A stretch of DNA of 36,119 nucleotides from Acidobacteriota bacterium (GTDB lineage Bacteria; Acidobacteriota; Terriglobia; Bryobacterales; Bryobacteraceae): positions 1 through 36,119 of the forward strand of contig JAFDVU010000060.1 in NCBI GenBank assembly GCA_018268835.1, read 5' to 3'. A program made the translations under genes and the position numbers. Of this stretch, positions 15,006 to 21,199 are shown one piece after another; within the stretch, counting starts at the first letter, position 1, and each line of letters starts with the position of its first letter. Under the pieces are notes generated by a model. It was given only the letters and a program-made list of their open reading frames with translations. It had not been told where the DNA came from and did no database searches.

Positions 15006-15740
15006 ATGAAACCAGTTCTGAGTACACTGTTATCCGCGCTGCTGCTGACGGCACTGGCTTGCCTGCCGGCGTTCGCAGCGGGCAACGCACCGGCACAAGC
15101 CGCGCGACTGAACCTGGCGGCGCCCGTGGTCATCAGCGGAACGGTCACCGACGTGAGAATCGACTACGGGTTACAGTACCCGGCGATCCTGGTGAACGGA
15201 TCGTGGATCAAGCTCGCACCCGTGTGGTATCTGGTCGACAAGGGGATTGAAATCTCGGTGGGTGATGTAGTCAAGGTAACCGCTGTTCCGTGCACCGAGC
15301 CGGACGGCATCTCCTACTACGCGATCGATATCACGCTTGATGGGACGACTTACCCCCTGCGAACCGTGGATGGAACACCCGCCTGGAACGTAGCCGCCAC
15401 CGTGCGGTTCGACCGCGCGAGATACGGGACATCCTCCGGGGGTTCCGTCGTCGCCGGTTCCGTGACCACGGTGACCGGCGTCATTGACGGACTCGTGATG
15501 AACCGGGGAATCCGGAATCCGGAGATGACGATTCTACTGGGCAACGGAACCCGCGTGGTGGTGAAGCTCGGTCCCGAGCGCTACATGGAGCAGAATGACT
15601 TCGAACTCAAACTGCAGGAGCGAGTCACCGCGCGAATTGCGGTGGAAGAGAAGACGCGCGCATACGTGGCCCTGCAAGTCACCAATCAAGTGGGTCAGAC
15701 CCTGACGTTCCGGCATGACGACGGGTCGCCTGCCTGGTAG
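15006..15740 (+). CDS. secreted protein with two tandem OB-like repeats
   Basis: 244 residues. AGGAG lies nine bases before the ATG. Signal peptide 1-25 (LLLTALACLPAFAA). The mature part is an internal duplication. Repeat 1 is about 43-127 (ISGTVTDVRIDYG ... GDVVKVTAV ... YYAIDITLDG ... DGTPAW). Repeat 2 is about 155-244 (VTGVIDGLVMNRG ... ERVTARIAV ... YVALQVTNQVG ... DDGSPAW). Each has the strand order of a small OB-type barrel and ends in DG-[TS]-PAW. The second copy has lost the WYL segment of the first (PVWYLVDKG versus PERYMEQND). No function is assigned. It is monocistronic, followed by two hairpins including a clear terminator. Confidence 0.8.
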   Translation: MKPVLSTLLSALLLTALACLPAFAAGNAPAQAARLNLAAPVVISGTVTDVRIDYGLQYPAILVNGSWIKLAPVWYLVDKGIEISVGDVVKVTAVPCTEPDGISYYAIDITLDGTTYPLRTVDGTPAWNVAATVRFDRARYGTSSGGSVVAGSVTTVTGVIDGLVMNRGIRNPEMTILLGNGTRVVVKLGPERYMEQNDFELKLQERVTARIAVEEKTRAYVALQVTNQVGQTLTFRHDDGSPAW

Positions 15741-15759
15741 TGGGGAATCGGCGTAAATC

Positions 15760-15790
15760 CGCGAACCGTACCGCCGTGGTACGGTTCGCG
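15760..15790. other. 13-bp perfect hairpin after the 15006 gene
   Basis: CGCGAACCGTACC (15760-15772) pairs perfectly with GGTACGGTTCGCG (15778-15790) around a five-base loop. There is no T-run on either strand. It may protect the 3' end of the transcript or be a protein-binding dyad; the true terminator is 25 bases further on. Confidence 0.6.
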
Positions 15791-15814
15791 TGCACATGTC
15801 GGACAACGCAGAGT

Positions 15815-15844
15815 GGCGCACACCGGTTGTGCGCCTCTTTTATT
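15815..15844 (+). terminator. intrinsic terminator
   Basis: GGCGCACA (15815-15822), loop CCGGT, TGTGCGCC (15828-15835), then TCTTTTATT. It ends transcription of the 15006 gene. The T-run overlaps the stop codon of the convergent VWA gene. Confidence 0.85.
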
Positions 15845-16814
15845 GGGCCGGCGCGAAGTAGCCGCGGCGGAAATACGCGCGCAGCACCGGAAGCCCTTTG
15901 GGCGGGACCACTTTCACCTGCAGGACGTGGTAGCGGCCGTCGCGCACGCTGCTGTGCGGCACGTAGCCCAGCACGTAGCGGTTGCGCAACTCGACCCCGA
16001 TCTTGGCGGCGATGTCGGGCAATTCCGAACTGTCAGCCGGCAGGTGGCGCCCGCCTGTCTGTTCGCAGAGTTCCGTAAGAAGTCCGGGGCCGGCCGCTTC
16101 CTCGGGCGTGCGCATGCGTCCTCCGATGCCCTCGAATACGCCGATCGCGTACATCAGCGTATCGTTCTCGCGGACCACGTTGCGCACTTCGCCCTCGCTG
16201 TAGCGGCTGCTGTTATCGCCGCCGTCGCTGATGATGAGCAGAGCCTTGCGACCCTTCTTCGACTTCTTCATTTCCGAAAGCGCCAGCATGATGGCGTCCA
16301 GCAGCGCGGTCCTGCCCTTGGATTGCGAGAAGGTGAGCCGGTTCTGGATCTCCTCCACATTCTGCGTGAGCGGCACGGTAAGCTTGGGCGCGTCGTTGAA
16401 CTCGATCAGAAAGAACTCGTCCTCGGGGTTTGAGGTGCGGAAAAAGGCGGCCGCGGCCTGTCGCGATTTGAGCAGCTTGGGCCCCATGCTGCCGCTGACG
16501 TCGAAGACCAGCCCGACGGCGACCGGTTCGTCGTCCATCGAAAAGTGCGTGATCGTCTGCTCGACCTTGTCGTCGTAGACCTTGAAGTGCTCCTTCTCGA
16601 GCCCGGTCACCGGCCGGTTCAGGGGATCGGTGACGGTTACCGGAACCAGCACCAGGTTGGTATCGATGCGCAGCGTGGAACGTGGGCGGCGCTCTTCGGC
16701 CGGCTCGCCGGGACGGCGGCGCGGACGCGTCTCCACCTGCGCGCCGGCGAGGGGCGCGCCGGCTAGCGCAAGTCCAAGTACCTGCGCGAAGGAGCGGCGC
16801 GTGCGCGTGGTCAC
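15840..16814 (-). CDS. Tat-exported VWA-domain protein (acidobacterial VWFA-related family)
   Basis: 324 residues from GTG 16814, chosen because GGAG sits five bases upstream and the protein then begins with a twin-arginine signal (RTRRSFAQVLGLALAGAPLAGA). The ATG at 16856 has no ribosome site and adds non-export-like residues. After an Arg/Pro-rich linker comes LVPVTVTDPLNRPVTGLEKEHFKVYDD, the usual lead-in of this family. The VWA domain has an intact MIDAS: DVSGSMG (Asp105, Ser107, Ser109), GRTALLDAI, and LLIISDGGDNSS. The C-terminus RNRYVLGYVPHSS ... YFRRGYFAP is typical. The function of this abundant acidobacterial family is unknown; metal-dependent protein binding is expected. Confidence 0.9.
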   Translation of the reverse strand: MTTRTRRSFAQVLGLALAGAPLAGAQVETRPRRRPGEPAEERRPRSTLRIDTNLVLVPVTVTDPLNRPVTGLEKEHFKVYDDKVEQTITHFSMDDEPVAVGLVFDVSGSMGPKLLKSRQAAAAFFRTSNPEDEFFLIEFNDAPKLTVPLTQNVEEIQNRLTFSQSKGRTALLDAIMLALSEMKKSKKGRKALLIISDGGDNSSRYSEGEVRNVVRENDTLMYAIGVFEGIGGRMRTPEEAAGPGLLTELCEQTGGRHLPADSSELPDIAAKIGVELRNRYVLGYVPHSSVRDGRYHVLQVKVVPPKGLPVLRAYFRRGYFAPAQ

Positions 16815-16849
16815 AGGATCTCCGCCTGTATTGTACTTCGCTTGACCGC

Positions 16850-16878
16850 TTCCCATTGGCGCGGAATTTCGCTAGAAT
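16850..16878 (+). promoter_or_regulatory. probable sigma-70 promoter of comF
   Basis: A TAGAAT -10 box (16873-16878) with a weak TTCCCA -35 at 16850-16855, spacing 17. Transcription would start near 16885. A GGAGG at 16889-16893 then lies close to the 5' end of the mRNA, well upstream of the only canonical comF start. Confidence 0.45.
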
Positions 16879-17026
16879 CGAAACTTAGCGGAGGTGGGTC
16901 TTCTCAAGTAGCACCCGAGCCACAGTCGCCAGACAAAGTATCCCGGCAGTAAGAACAACCTTTCACGCCCTTTTTTCCCTTTTTTTCCCGGATTCCTGCC
17001 GAATTTGCGGTGATCGGTTACAGAAG

Positions 17027-17737
17027 GTGAACCGTTTTCCGGTATGTGAGCGCTGTCTGTTTGAACCGGAACCGCTCGACGCAGAGTTTTTCTGTATAAG
17101 TTGCAGGACACCGTTCCTCAATTCCTTTCCCCTGGATTCCGAAGGCCGCTGCGGTTTGTGCCGCAGCGGCCTTCGCGCTTTTGACGCGGCGTACTCCTTC
17201 GGCGCCTATGGCGGGACGATGCGCGAGTTGATTCACCTGTTCAAGTACGGCAAAGTGGCGCCGCTCTCCGGAGTGCTGGGCGCGTACCTCCTTCGTTGCC
17301 TGCCGCGCGACGAAGCGGTGGACCTGCTGACTCCGGTACCGCTGCACTGGCGCAGGCGATGGGACCGAGGTTTCAATCAATCGGAGTTGCTGGCGCGCGT
17401 GGTGTCGCGATCCACCGGAATTCCGGTGCGCGGCGTGCTGCGGCGCGAACGGGCAACTGCTGTACAGGCGGGACTGAGCCATACCGAGCGGCGCCGCAAC
17501 GTCGCCCGGGCCTTCCGCTGCCATCGGCCCCACGAGGTGCGCGGCAAACGCGTCGTGCTGGTGGACGATGTGATGACGACCGGTTCGACGGCGACCGCGT
17601 GCGCGCGCGCTTTAAAGGCGGCGGGGGCGGCGCGGGTGGTGCTTCTGACCGTGGCCCGGGCGGACCGGCGGCCGGCCGCAAGACATGTGGTGCGTGACGA
17701 TCTTTGGGTGGAGGAGAATGCCCGCGATGATCAATGA
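17027..17737 (+). CDS. comF: ComF-family phosphoribosyltransferase-like protein (true start probably upstream)
   Basis: From GTG 17027 it encodes 236 residues: zinc-finger cysteines CERC, CISC and CGLC (Cys7/10, 23/26, 42/45), then a phosphoribosyltransferase domain with FKYG, PVPLHWRRRWDRGFNQSELLA and the PRPP loop VVLVDDVMTTGSTA. ComF proteins act in DNA uptake or replication-restart-type processes. ComF fingers usually have four CxxC pairs. The first one, CRIC, is encoded in the same frame just upstream (16997-17008), preceded by a typical LFSLFFPDS. The frame is open back to 16889, but no ATG, GTG or TTG occurs in frame before 17027. Either a rare start codon is used or the T-rich tract 16971-16987 hides an indel. 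It overlaps the HNH gene by 11 bases. Confidence 0.85.
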   Translation: MNRFPVCERCLFEPEPLDAEFFCISCRTPFLNSFPLDSEGRCGLCRSGLRAFDAAYSFGAYGGTMRELIHLFKYGKVAPLSGVLGAYLLRCLPRDEAVDLLTPVPLHWRRRWDRGFNQSELLARVVSRSTGIPVRGVLRRERATAVQAGLSHTERRRNVARAFRCHRPHEVRGKRVVLVDDVMTTGSTATACARALKAAGAARVVLLTVARADRRPAARHVVRDDLWVEENARDDQ

Positions 17738-18251
17738 ACGATTGCAGCGACCCGTGCTGGTGCTGAACGCAAGCTACGAGCCGATCAACATCTGTGGGGC
17801 GCGCAGGGCGCTGATCCTGGTCTTGAAAGGCGTCGCCTCGGCTGAGGAGATCTCGATGAACGCGGTGCACTCGGCGCGCAACACGATGCGCCTGCCCAGC
17901 GTGATCCGCCTGCTCGAGTATCGCCGGATTCCGCGGCAGACCCGCGCACTCTCCCGCAAGAACATTCTGATGCGCGACCGCTACACCTGCCAGTACTGCC
18001 ACCGCACATTGCCCTCGTCGGAACTCACCCTGGACCACGTGATTCCACGGTCGCGCGCCGGTGAGAGCAACTGGGAGAACCTGGTGGCCTGCTGCAATCC
18101 GTGCAACAACCGCAAGGGCAGCCGGACACCCGACGAAGCCGGCATGAAACTGGCTCGGATGCCGCGTCCCTTCAGCCTGCACACCAGCCGTCACCTGATG
18201 CGGATGCTGGGCAAGGGCGACGCGCAGTGGCGCAAGTACCTCTTCTATTGA
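17727..18251 (+). CDS. HNH endonuclease-family protein
   Basis: 174 residues. AGGAG at 17712-17716 is ten bases from ATG 17727 and only one base from the alternative ATG 17718, so 17727 is preferred. The HNH/treble-clef core is complete: zinc pair CQYC (Cys88, Cys91), ELTLDHVIPRSR with Asp103-His104, NWENLVACCNPCNNRKG with the second zinc pair Cys123 and Cys126. This is the widespread single-domain HNH protein of bacteria. Its cellular target is uncertain, and it is not obviously part of a restriction system here. It starts inside the 3' end of comF (11-base overlap), so the two are co-translated; a joint role in DNA processing is inferred. Confidence 0.9.
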   Translation: MINERLQRPVLVLNASYEPINICGARRALILVLKGVASAEEISMNAVHSARNTMRLPSVIRLLEYRRIPRQTRALSRKNILMRDRYTCQYCHRTLPSSELTLDHVIPRSRAGESNWENLVACCNPCNNRKGSRTPDEAGMKLARMPRPFSLHTSRHLMRMLGKGDAQWRKYLFY

Positions 18252-18298
18252 ACCGCCGCTGCCGCAACAAATGTAAATTTGTGAAGCGCCGCCCGCAG

Positions 18299-18327
18299 TT
18301 GCAGGCATCGAGTATCTGAAGTATAGT
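18299..18327 (+). promoter_or_regulatory. sigma-70 promoter of the 18374 gene
   Basis: TTGCAG (18299-18304), 17-base spacer, TATAGT (18322-18327). The predicted start is near 18334, with a leader of about 40 bases carrying AAGGAAGG. A small inverted repeat ACAAAT-GTAA-ATTTGT (18267-18282) lies 17 bases before the -35. Confidence 0.65.
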
Positions 18328-18373
18328 TTTGCTAGCACTCGGTATTGCACAAAGGAAGGGGACAGCAACAAAC

Positions 18374-18676
18374 ATGAAGAAGACTCTGGCAGTATTTGCA
18401 CTCGCTGCGATGAGTACGTTCGCCGCGGATTTGACCGGCTACATTGTAGACCAGGCGTGCGCAGGCAAGCAGGGCGCGAAGGCGGCCTCCGATGCTCACG
18501 CCGGCTGCGCGGAACGCTGCATCAAGGGCGGGTCGCCGGCAGTGTTGGTCACGGCCGAAGGGAAGGTGTACAAGATCGCCGATCAGGATAAGGTCACCGC
18601 GCACGCCGGCCACAAGGTCACGGTCAGCGGCACGATCAGCGGCGACACCATCACGGTCTCCGACGTAAAGATGTAA
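18374..18676 (+). CDS. small secreted protein (acidobacterial type)
   Basis: 100 residues. Signal peptide 1-19 (KKTLAVFALAAMSTFA). The mature part is LTGYIVDQACAGK, then HAGCAERCIKGGSPAVLVTAEGKVYKIADQDKVTAHAGHKVTVSGTI and a final DTITVSDVKM. Three cysteines in the first half (ACAG, GCAERC) and a compact beta-rich second half are the visible features. It looks like small acidobacterial secreted proteins with a single OB-like or SH3-like barrel; I cannot name a function. Own promoter and terminator, so it is monocistronic. Confidence 0.8.
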   Translation: MKKTLAVFALAAMSTFAADLTGYIVDQACAGKQGAKAASDAHAGCAERCIKGGSPAVLVTAEGKVYKIADQDKVTAHAGHKVTVSGTISGDTITVSDVKM

Positions 18677-18682
18677 TTGAGC

Positions 18683-18710
18683 GGGCCGGGAGTACGCCCG
18701 GCCCTTGTTT
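18683..18710 (+). terminator. intrinsic terminator
   Basis: GGGCCGGG (18683-18690), loop AGTACG, CCCGGCCC (18697-18704), then TTGTTT. It is seven bases past the stop of the small secreted protein gene. On the minus strand no T-run follows, so it acts on the plus strand only. Confidence 0.8.
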
Positions 18711-18734
18711 CCTCGTTATTTGGGTCTGCCGGTC

Positions 18735-20162
18735 CTACCCGGCCGCCCCTACCATCTCCCGCATCTCGTGGACCAGCGAGCGTAGCGTATTTGCGTGGCT
18801 GGTGAGTTCCGCTCCGGCCGATGCGCTTTCCTCGGCTGCGGACGCCGTCTTCTGGGTCACCTGCTCCATCTGTAGAACCGAGCGGGCGATCTGGTCCATG
18901 CCCCGCGCCTGCTCCTGACTCCCCTGGTTGACCTCGTCGACCAACCCCTTGACGCGTCCCGCATTGTCCGTCATCGCGCGTACCGCTCCCGCCATCTGGT
19001 CCAACCGCGAGTTCCCGTCATGCGACGTGGCGATCGACTCCTCAATCAGGTTCGCCGTATCGCGCGCCGCCTGCGCGCAGCGCTGTGCCAGGTTGCGGAC
19101 TTCGTCGGCCACCACGGCAAAGCCGAGCCCGGCTTCCCCGGCCCGGGCCGCTTCCACCGCGGCGTTCAAGGCCAGGATGTTCGTCTGGAAAGCGATCTCG
19201 TCGATCACCTTGATGATCCGGGCGATCTTGTTGGACGAGTTGTCGATCTCCTTCATCTGTTGCACCATGCGGTCGAGCGAGCCGTTGACATCTCCGGCAT
19301 CGTCCGCCGTCTTCTGCATCAGGCCGGCCACCTGCAGGGCATGGTCGGCGTTCTGGCGCGTGATCGAGGCAATCTCCTCGGTGGAGGAACTCGTCTCCTC
19401 CAGCGACGCCGCCTGCTGGGTCGCGCCTTCGGCCAGTGACTGACTGGCGCGCGAAACCTGCGCCGCCGCTTCGGAGACGTTTTCCGCACTATCGGCCATG
19501 CTGCTGGCCAGATGGCGCAACGAGTCCCCGGCCTTGTGCACCAGCCAGAAGACCAGGCCGCCGACTACCATCGCGATCACGATCAGCGCCATCGCGATCA
19601 GGCTGGAACTGGCGGACTTGGTGGCCGCGGTTGCCGAGACCTGGGCCAGATCCCGCGATTGCTGGGCGACCAGTTCGGCCGCCTGGGAGGCGATCTGATC
19701 GAGGCGCGGCACGACCTTCTGAGCGAAAATTGCCATGCCCGCGTCCATCTGCTGATTGCCGATCGCCTGGCTCAGTTCCTGGTGGGCCTGAAAAACCACC
19801 ACCGCCTGCTGGTCGATAGCCGAAATCCGTTCCGAATCCCCCCGCGACCCGGCGATGCGTGCCAGATCGGCCAGCGACTTGCGCAGGTCGTCGGCCCGGG
19901 TGCGGAACTGCTGCTGATACCCCTCCACGTGCGCCTTGTCCCCCAGCATGGCGGCCAGAACAATGCCCCGATCCAGGCTGGTCAGTTCCGCGGCCGCGGC
20001 GTGGACCTCGCCCGACAGGTATTGCTGCCGCGCCGTTACGTTGGCCGTGCGGTCCAAATCCTGACTCAGATCGCGCGTCACCAGCAGCGCAGCGGCGCCC
20101 AACAGCAAAACCAACCCCAGCATCACGCCGAAGCCGACAGACAGCTTGCGAGTTAAACTCAT
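18735..20162 (-). CDS. methyl-accepting chemotaxis protein without a recognisable HAMP domain
   Basis: 475 residues. Membrane helix 1 at about 9-29, a periplasmic helical bundle of about 150 residues (4HB-like), and membrane helix 2 at about 186-208. The cytoplasmic signalling helices begin almost directly after the second helix (HKAGDSLRHLASSMADSAENV). I find no HAMP signature (proline and acidic/GDL pattern). The signalling tip is classical: VIDEIAFQTNILALNAAVEA with ARAGEAGLGFAVVADEVRNLAQR (319-361). There is no C-terminal CheR-binding pentapeptide. GGGGAG lies about nine bases before the ATG. The TonB-domain gene ends 25 bases upstream on the same strand, so the two are probably co-transcribed. 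No other che genes are in the window. Confidence 0.93.
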   Translation of the reverse strand: MSLTRKLSVGFGVMLGLVLLLGAAALLVTRDLSQDLDRTANVTARQQYLSGEVHAAAAELTSLDRGIVLAAMLGDKAHVEGYQQQFRTRADDLRKSLADLARIAGSRGDSERISAIDQQAVVVFQAHQELSQAIGNQQMDAGMAIFAQKVVPRLDQIASQAAELVAQQSRDLAQVSATAATKSASSSLIAMALIVIAMVVGGLVFWLVHKAGDSLRHLASSMADSAENVSEAAAQVSRASQSLAEGATQQAASLEETSSSTEEIASITRQNADHALQVAGLMQKTADDAGDVNGSLDRMVQQMKEIDNSSNKIARIIKVIDEIAFQTNILALNAAVEAARAGEAGLGFAVVADEVRNLAQRCAQAARDTANLIEESIATSHDGNSRLDQMAGAVRAMTDNAGRVKGLVDEVNQGSQEQARGMDQIARSVLQMEQVTQKTASAAEESASAGAELTSHANTLRSLVHEMREMVGAAG

Positions 20163-20187
20163 GTTCGATTCTCCCCTTTGGGTCTCC

Positions 20188-20559
20188 CTACATGTGGAAA
20201 TTCAGGCTCAGCGGCACCAGAGCCTTGACCGTTTTGCCGTCGGCCGTAAAGGGAGCGAACTTCCACTTCTTTACAGCATCGGCAGCCGGGCGCGTCAGTA
20301 CCGGATTGCCGCTCACAATGTTGACCTTCTCGACCGTACCGCTTTCGCTGACCAGAGCCTCCAACTCAACCTCACCGGAGATCTTGAGTTGCTTGGCGAT
20401 GGCAGGGTACTCGGGCTGGACCTTGGTCGTCGCCGCGTTTATGCCCTCGGTTTTGCTGACCTTTTTCGGTTCCTGGGCGCTACCTGCCGCGGCTGCCAGC
20501 AGAAGCAGGCAGGCCACGGCGCTGATCTTACAGGTGAACTGAAGTACGAACTTGTTCAT
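20188..20559 (-). CDS. secreted TonB C-terminal-domain protein
   Basis: 123 residues from ATG 20559; the frame extends further upstream but only this start gives a signal sequence (ISAVACLLLLAAAAGSAQ). The mature part is just a TonB C-terminal domain: VQPEYPAIAKQLKISGEVELEALVSESG, VEKVNIVSGNPVLTRPAADAVKKWKF, then VKALVPLSLNF. There is no proline-rich spacer or stable anchor, so it cannot be a standard energy transducer. It may be a periplasmic scaffold or decoy domain. There is no Shine-Dalgarno; TATATT ends four bases before the ATG, suggesting a leaderless transcript. The chemoreceptor gene follows 25 bases downstream. Confidence 0.85.
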   Translation of the reverse strand: MNKFVLQFTCKISAVACLLLLAAAAGSAQEPKKVSKTEGINAATTKVQPEYPAIAKQLKISGEVELEALVSESGTVEKVNIVSGNPVLTRPAADAVKKWKFAPFTADGKTVKALVPLSLNFHM

Positions 20560-20563
20560 GCTG

Positions 20564-20569
20564 AATATA
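20564..20569 (-). promoter_or_regulatory. -10 box of the TonB-domain gene (leaderless candidate)
   Basis: TATATT on the minus strand, four bases before ATG 20559, with no ribosome binding site between them. I see no good -35. Confidence 0.4.
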
Positions 20570-20746
20570 TCGGCAGCCGGCGGGGAACGTTTAGATGTCG
20601 CGGAGGGAAAAATCGCTGCGTCCGGATGCGGCGTCGGCCCCATTTCCCCGCGTGCCCGGTCCCTCTACCCGGCGCGCTCTCCGGAATTCACCCGCAGGAC
20701 GTTAACTTTCTGCGTAAATACAGATAAACTCCCGGCGATCCGGCAG

Positions 20747-20752
20747 TATACT
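20747..20752 (+). promoter_or_regulatory. -10 box of the 20759 gene (leaderless candidate)
   Basis: TATACT, six bases before ATG 20759. The spacer GCTCCC contains no Shine-Dalgarno. Transcription would begin at or next to the start codon. Confidence 0.45.
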
Positions 20753-20758
20753 GCTCCC

Positions 20759-21115
20759 ATGACCAAGCGATTGCTCGCCGTGTTTGCAATCTCCGCTGTG
20801 GCTGCGCTGGCGGCCGACATCACGGGCACGTGGAAGGCCTCCGCCGAGGGCCCCAACGGCGCCATGGAGCGCACCTTCACCTTCAAACAGGACGGCACGA
20901 AACTCACCGGAGAGACCGTCAGCTCGATGCTCGGCAAATCCACCATCAACGACGGCAAGGTCGAGGGCGATGCCGTTAGCTTCACGATCACCGCCGATTT
21001 CGGCGGCAACAGCATGACCATCAAGTACACCGGCAAGATTAGCGGGAACGAGATCAAGCTCAAAAGCGAGGCCGGCGAAAACACCTTCGAGTGGACCGCG
21101 AAGAAGCAGGAGTAA
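20759..21115 (+). CDS. small secreted beta-rich protein
   Basis: 118 residues. Signal peptide 1-18 (KRLLAVFAISAVAALA). The mature chain is a series of short strands: DITGTWKASAEGPNG, MERTFTFKQDGTKLTGET, INDGKVEGDAVSFTITADFGGNSMTIKYTGKISGNEIKLKSEAG. The repeated G-x-x-x-G-x turns suggest a lipocalin-like or half-barrel fold. Similar short proteins are, to my knowledge, common in Acidobacteria without known function. Divergent from the TonB-domain gene across a 199-base spacer. Confidence 0.8.
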   Translation: MTKRLLAVFAISAVAALAADITGTWKASAEGPNGAMERTFTFKQDGTKLTGETVSSMLGKSTINDGKVEGDAVSFTITADFGGNSMTIKYTGKISGNEIKLKSEAGENTFEWTAKKQE

Positions 21116-21199
21116 ACCGCCTCCGGGCCGGCCACGCCCCGGCGCGATCCGGCCCCAGCACTGAGCCGCGGGCCGCGCAGTACCATAGTGGTCTTGCGC

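Noticed and set aside
16971..16987. T-runs as an intrinsic terminator
   Set aside because: No stem-loop precedes them, and they are in frame with the comF N-terminal coding sequence.
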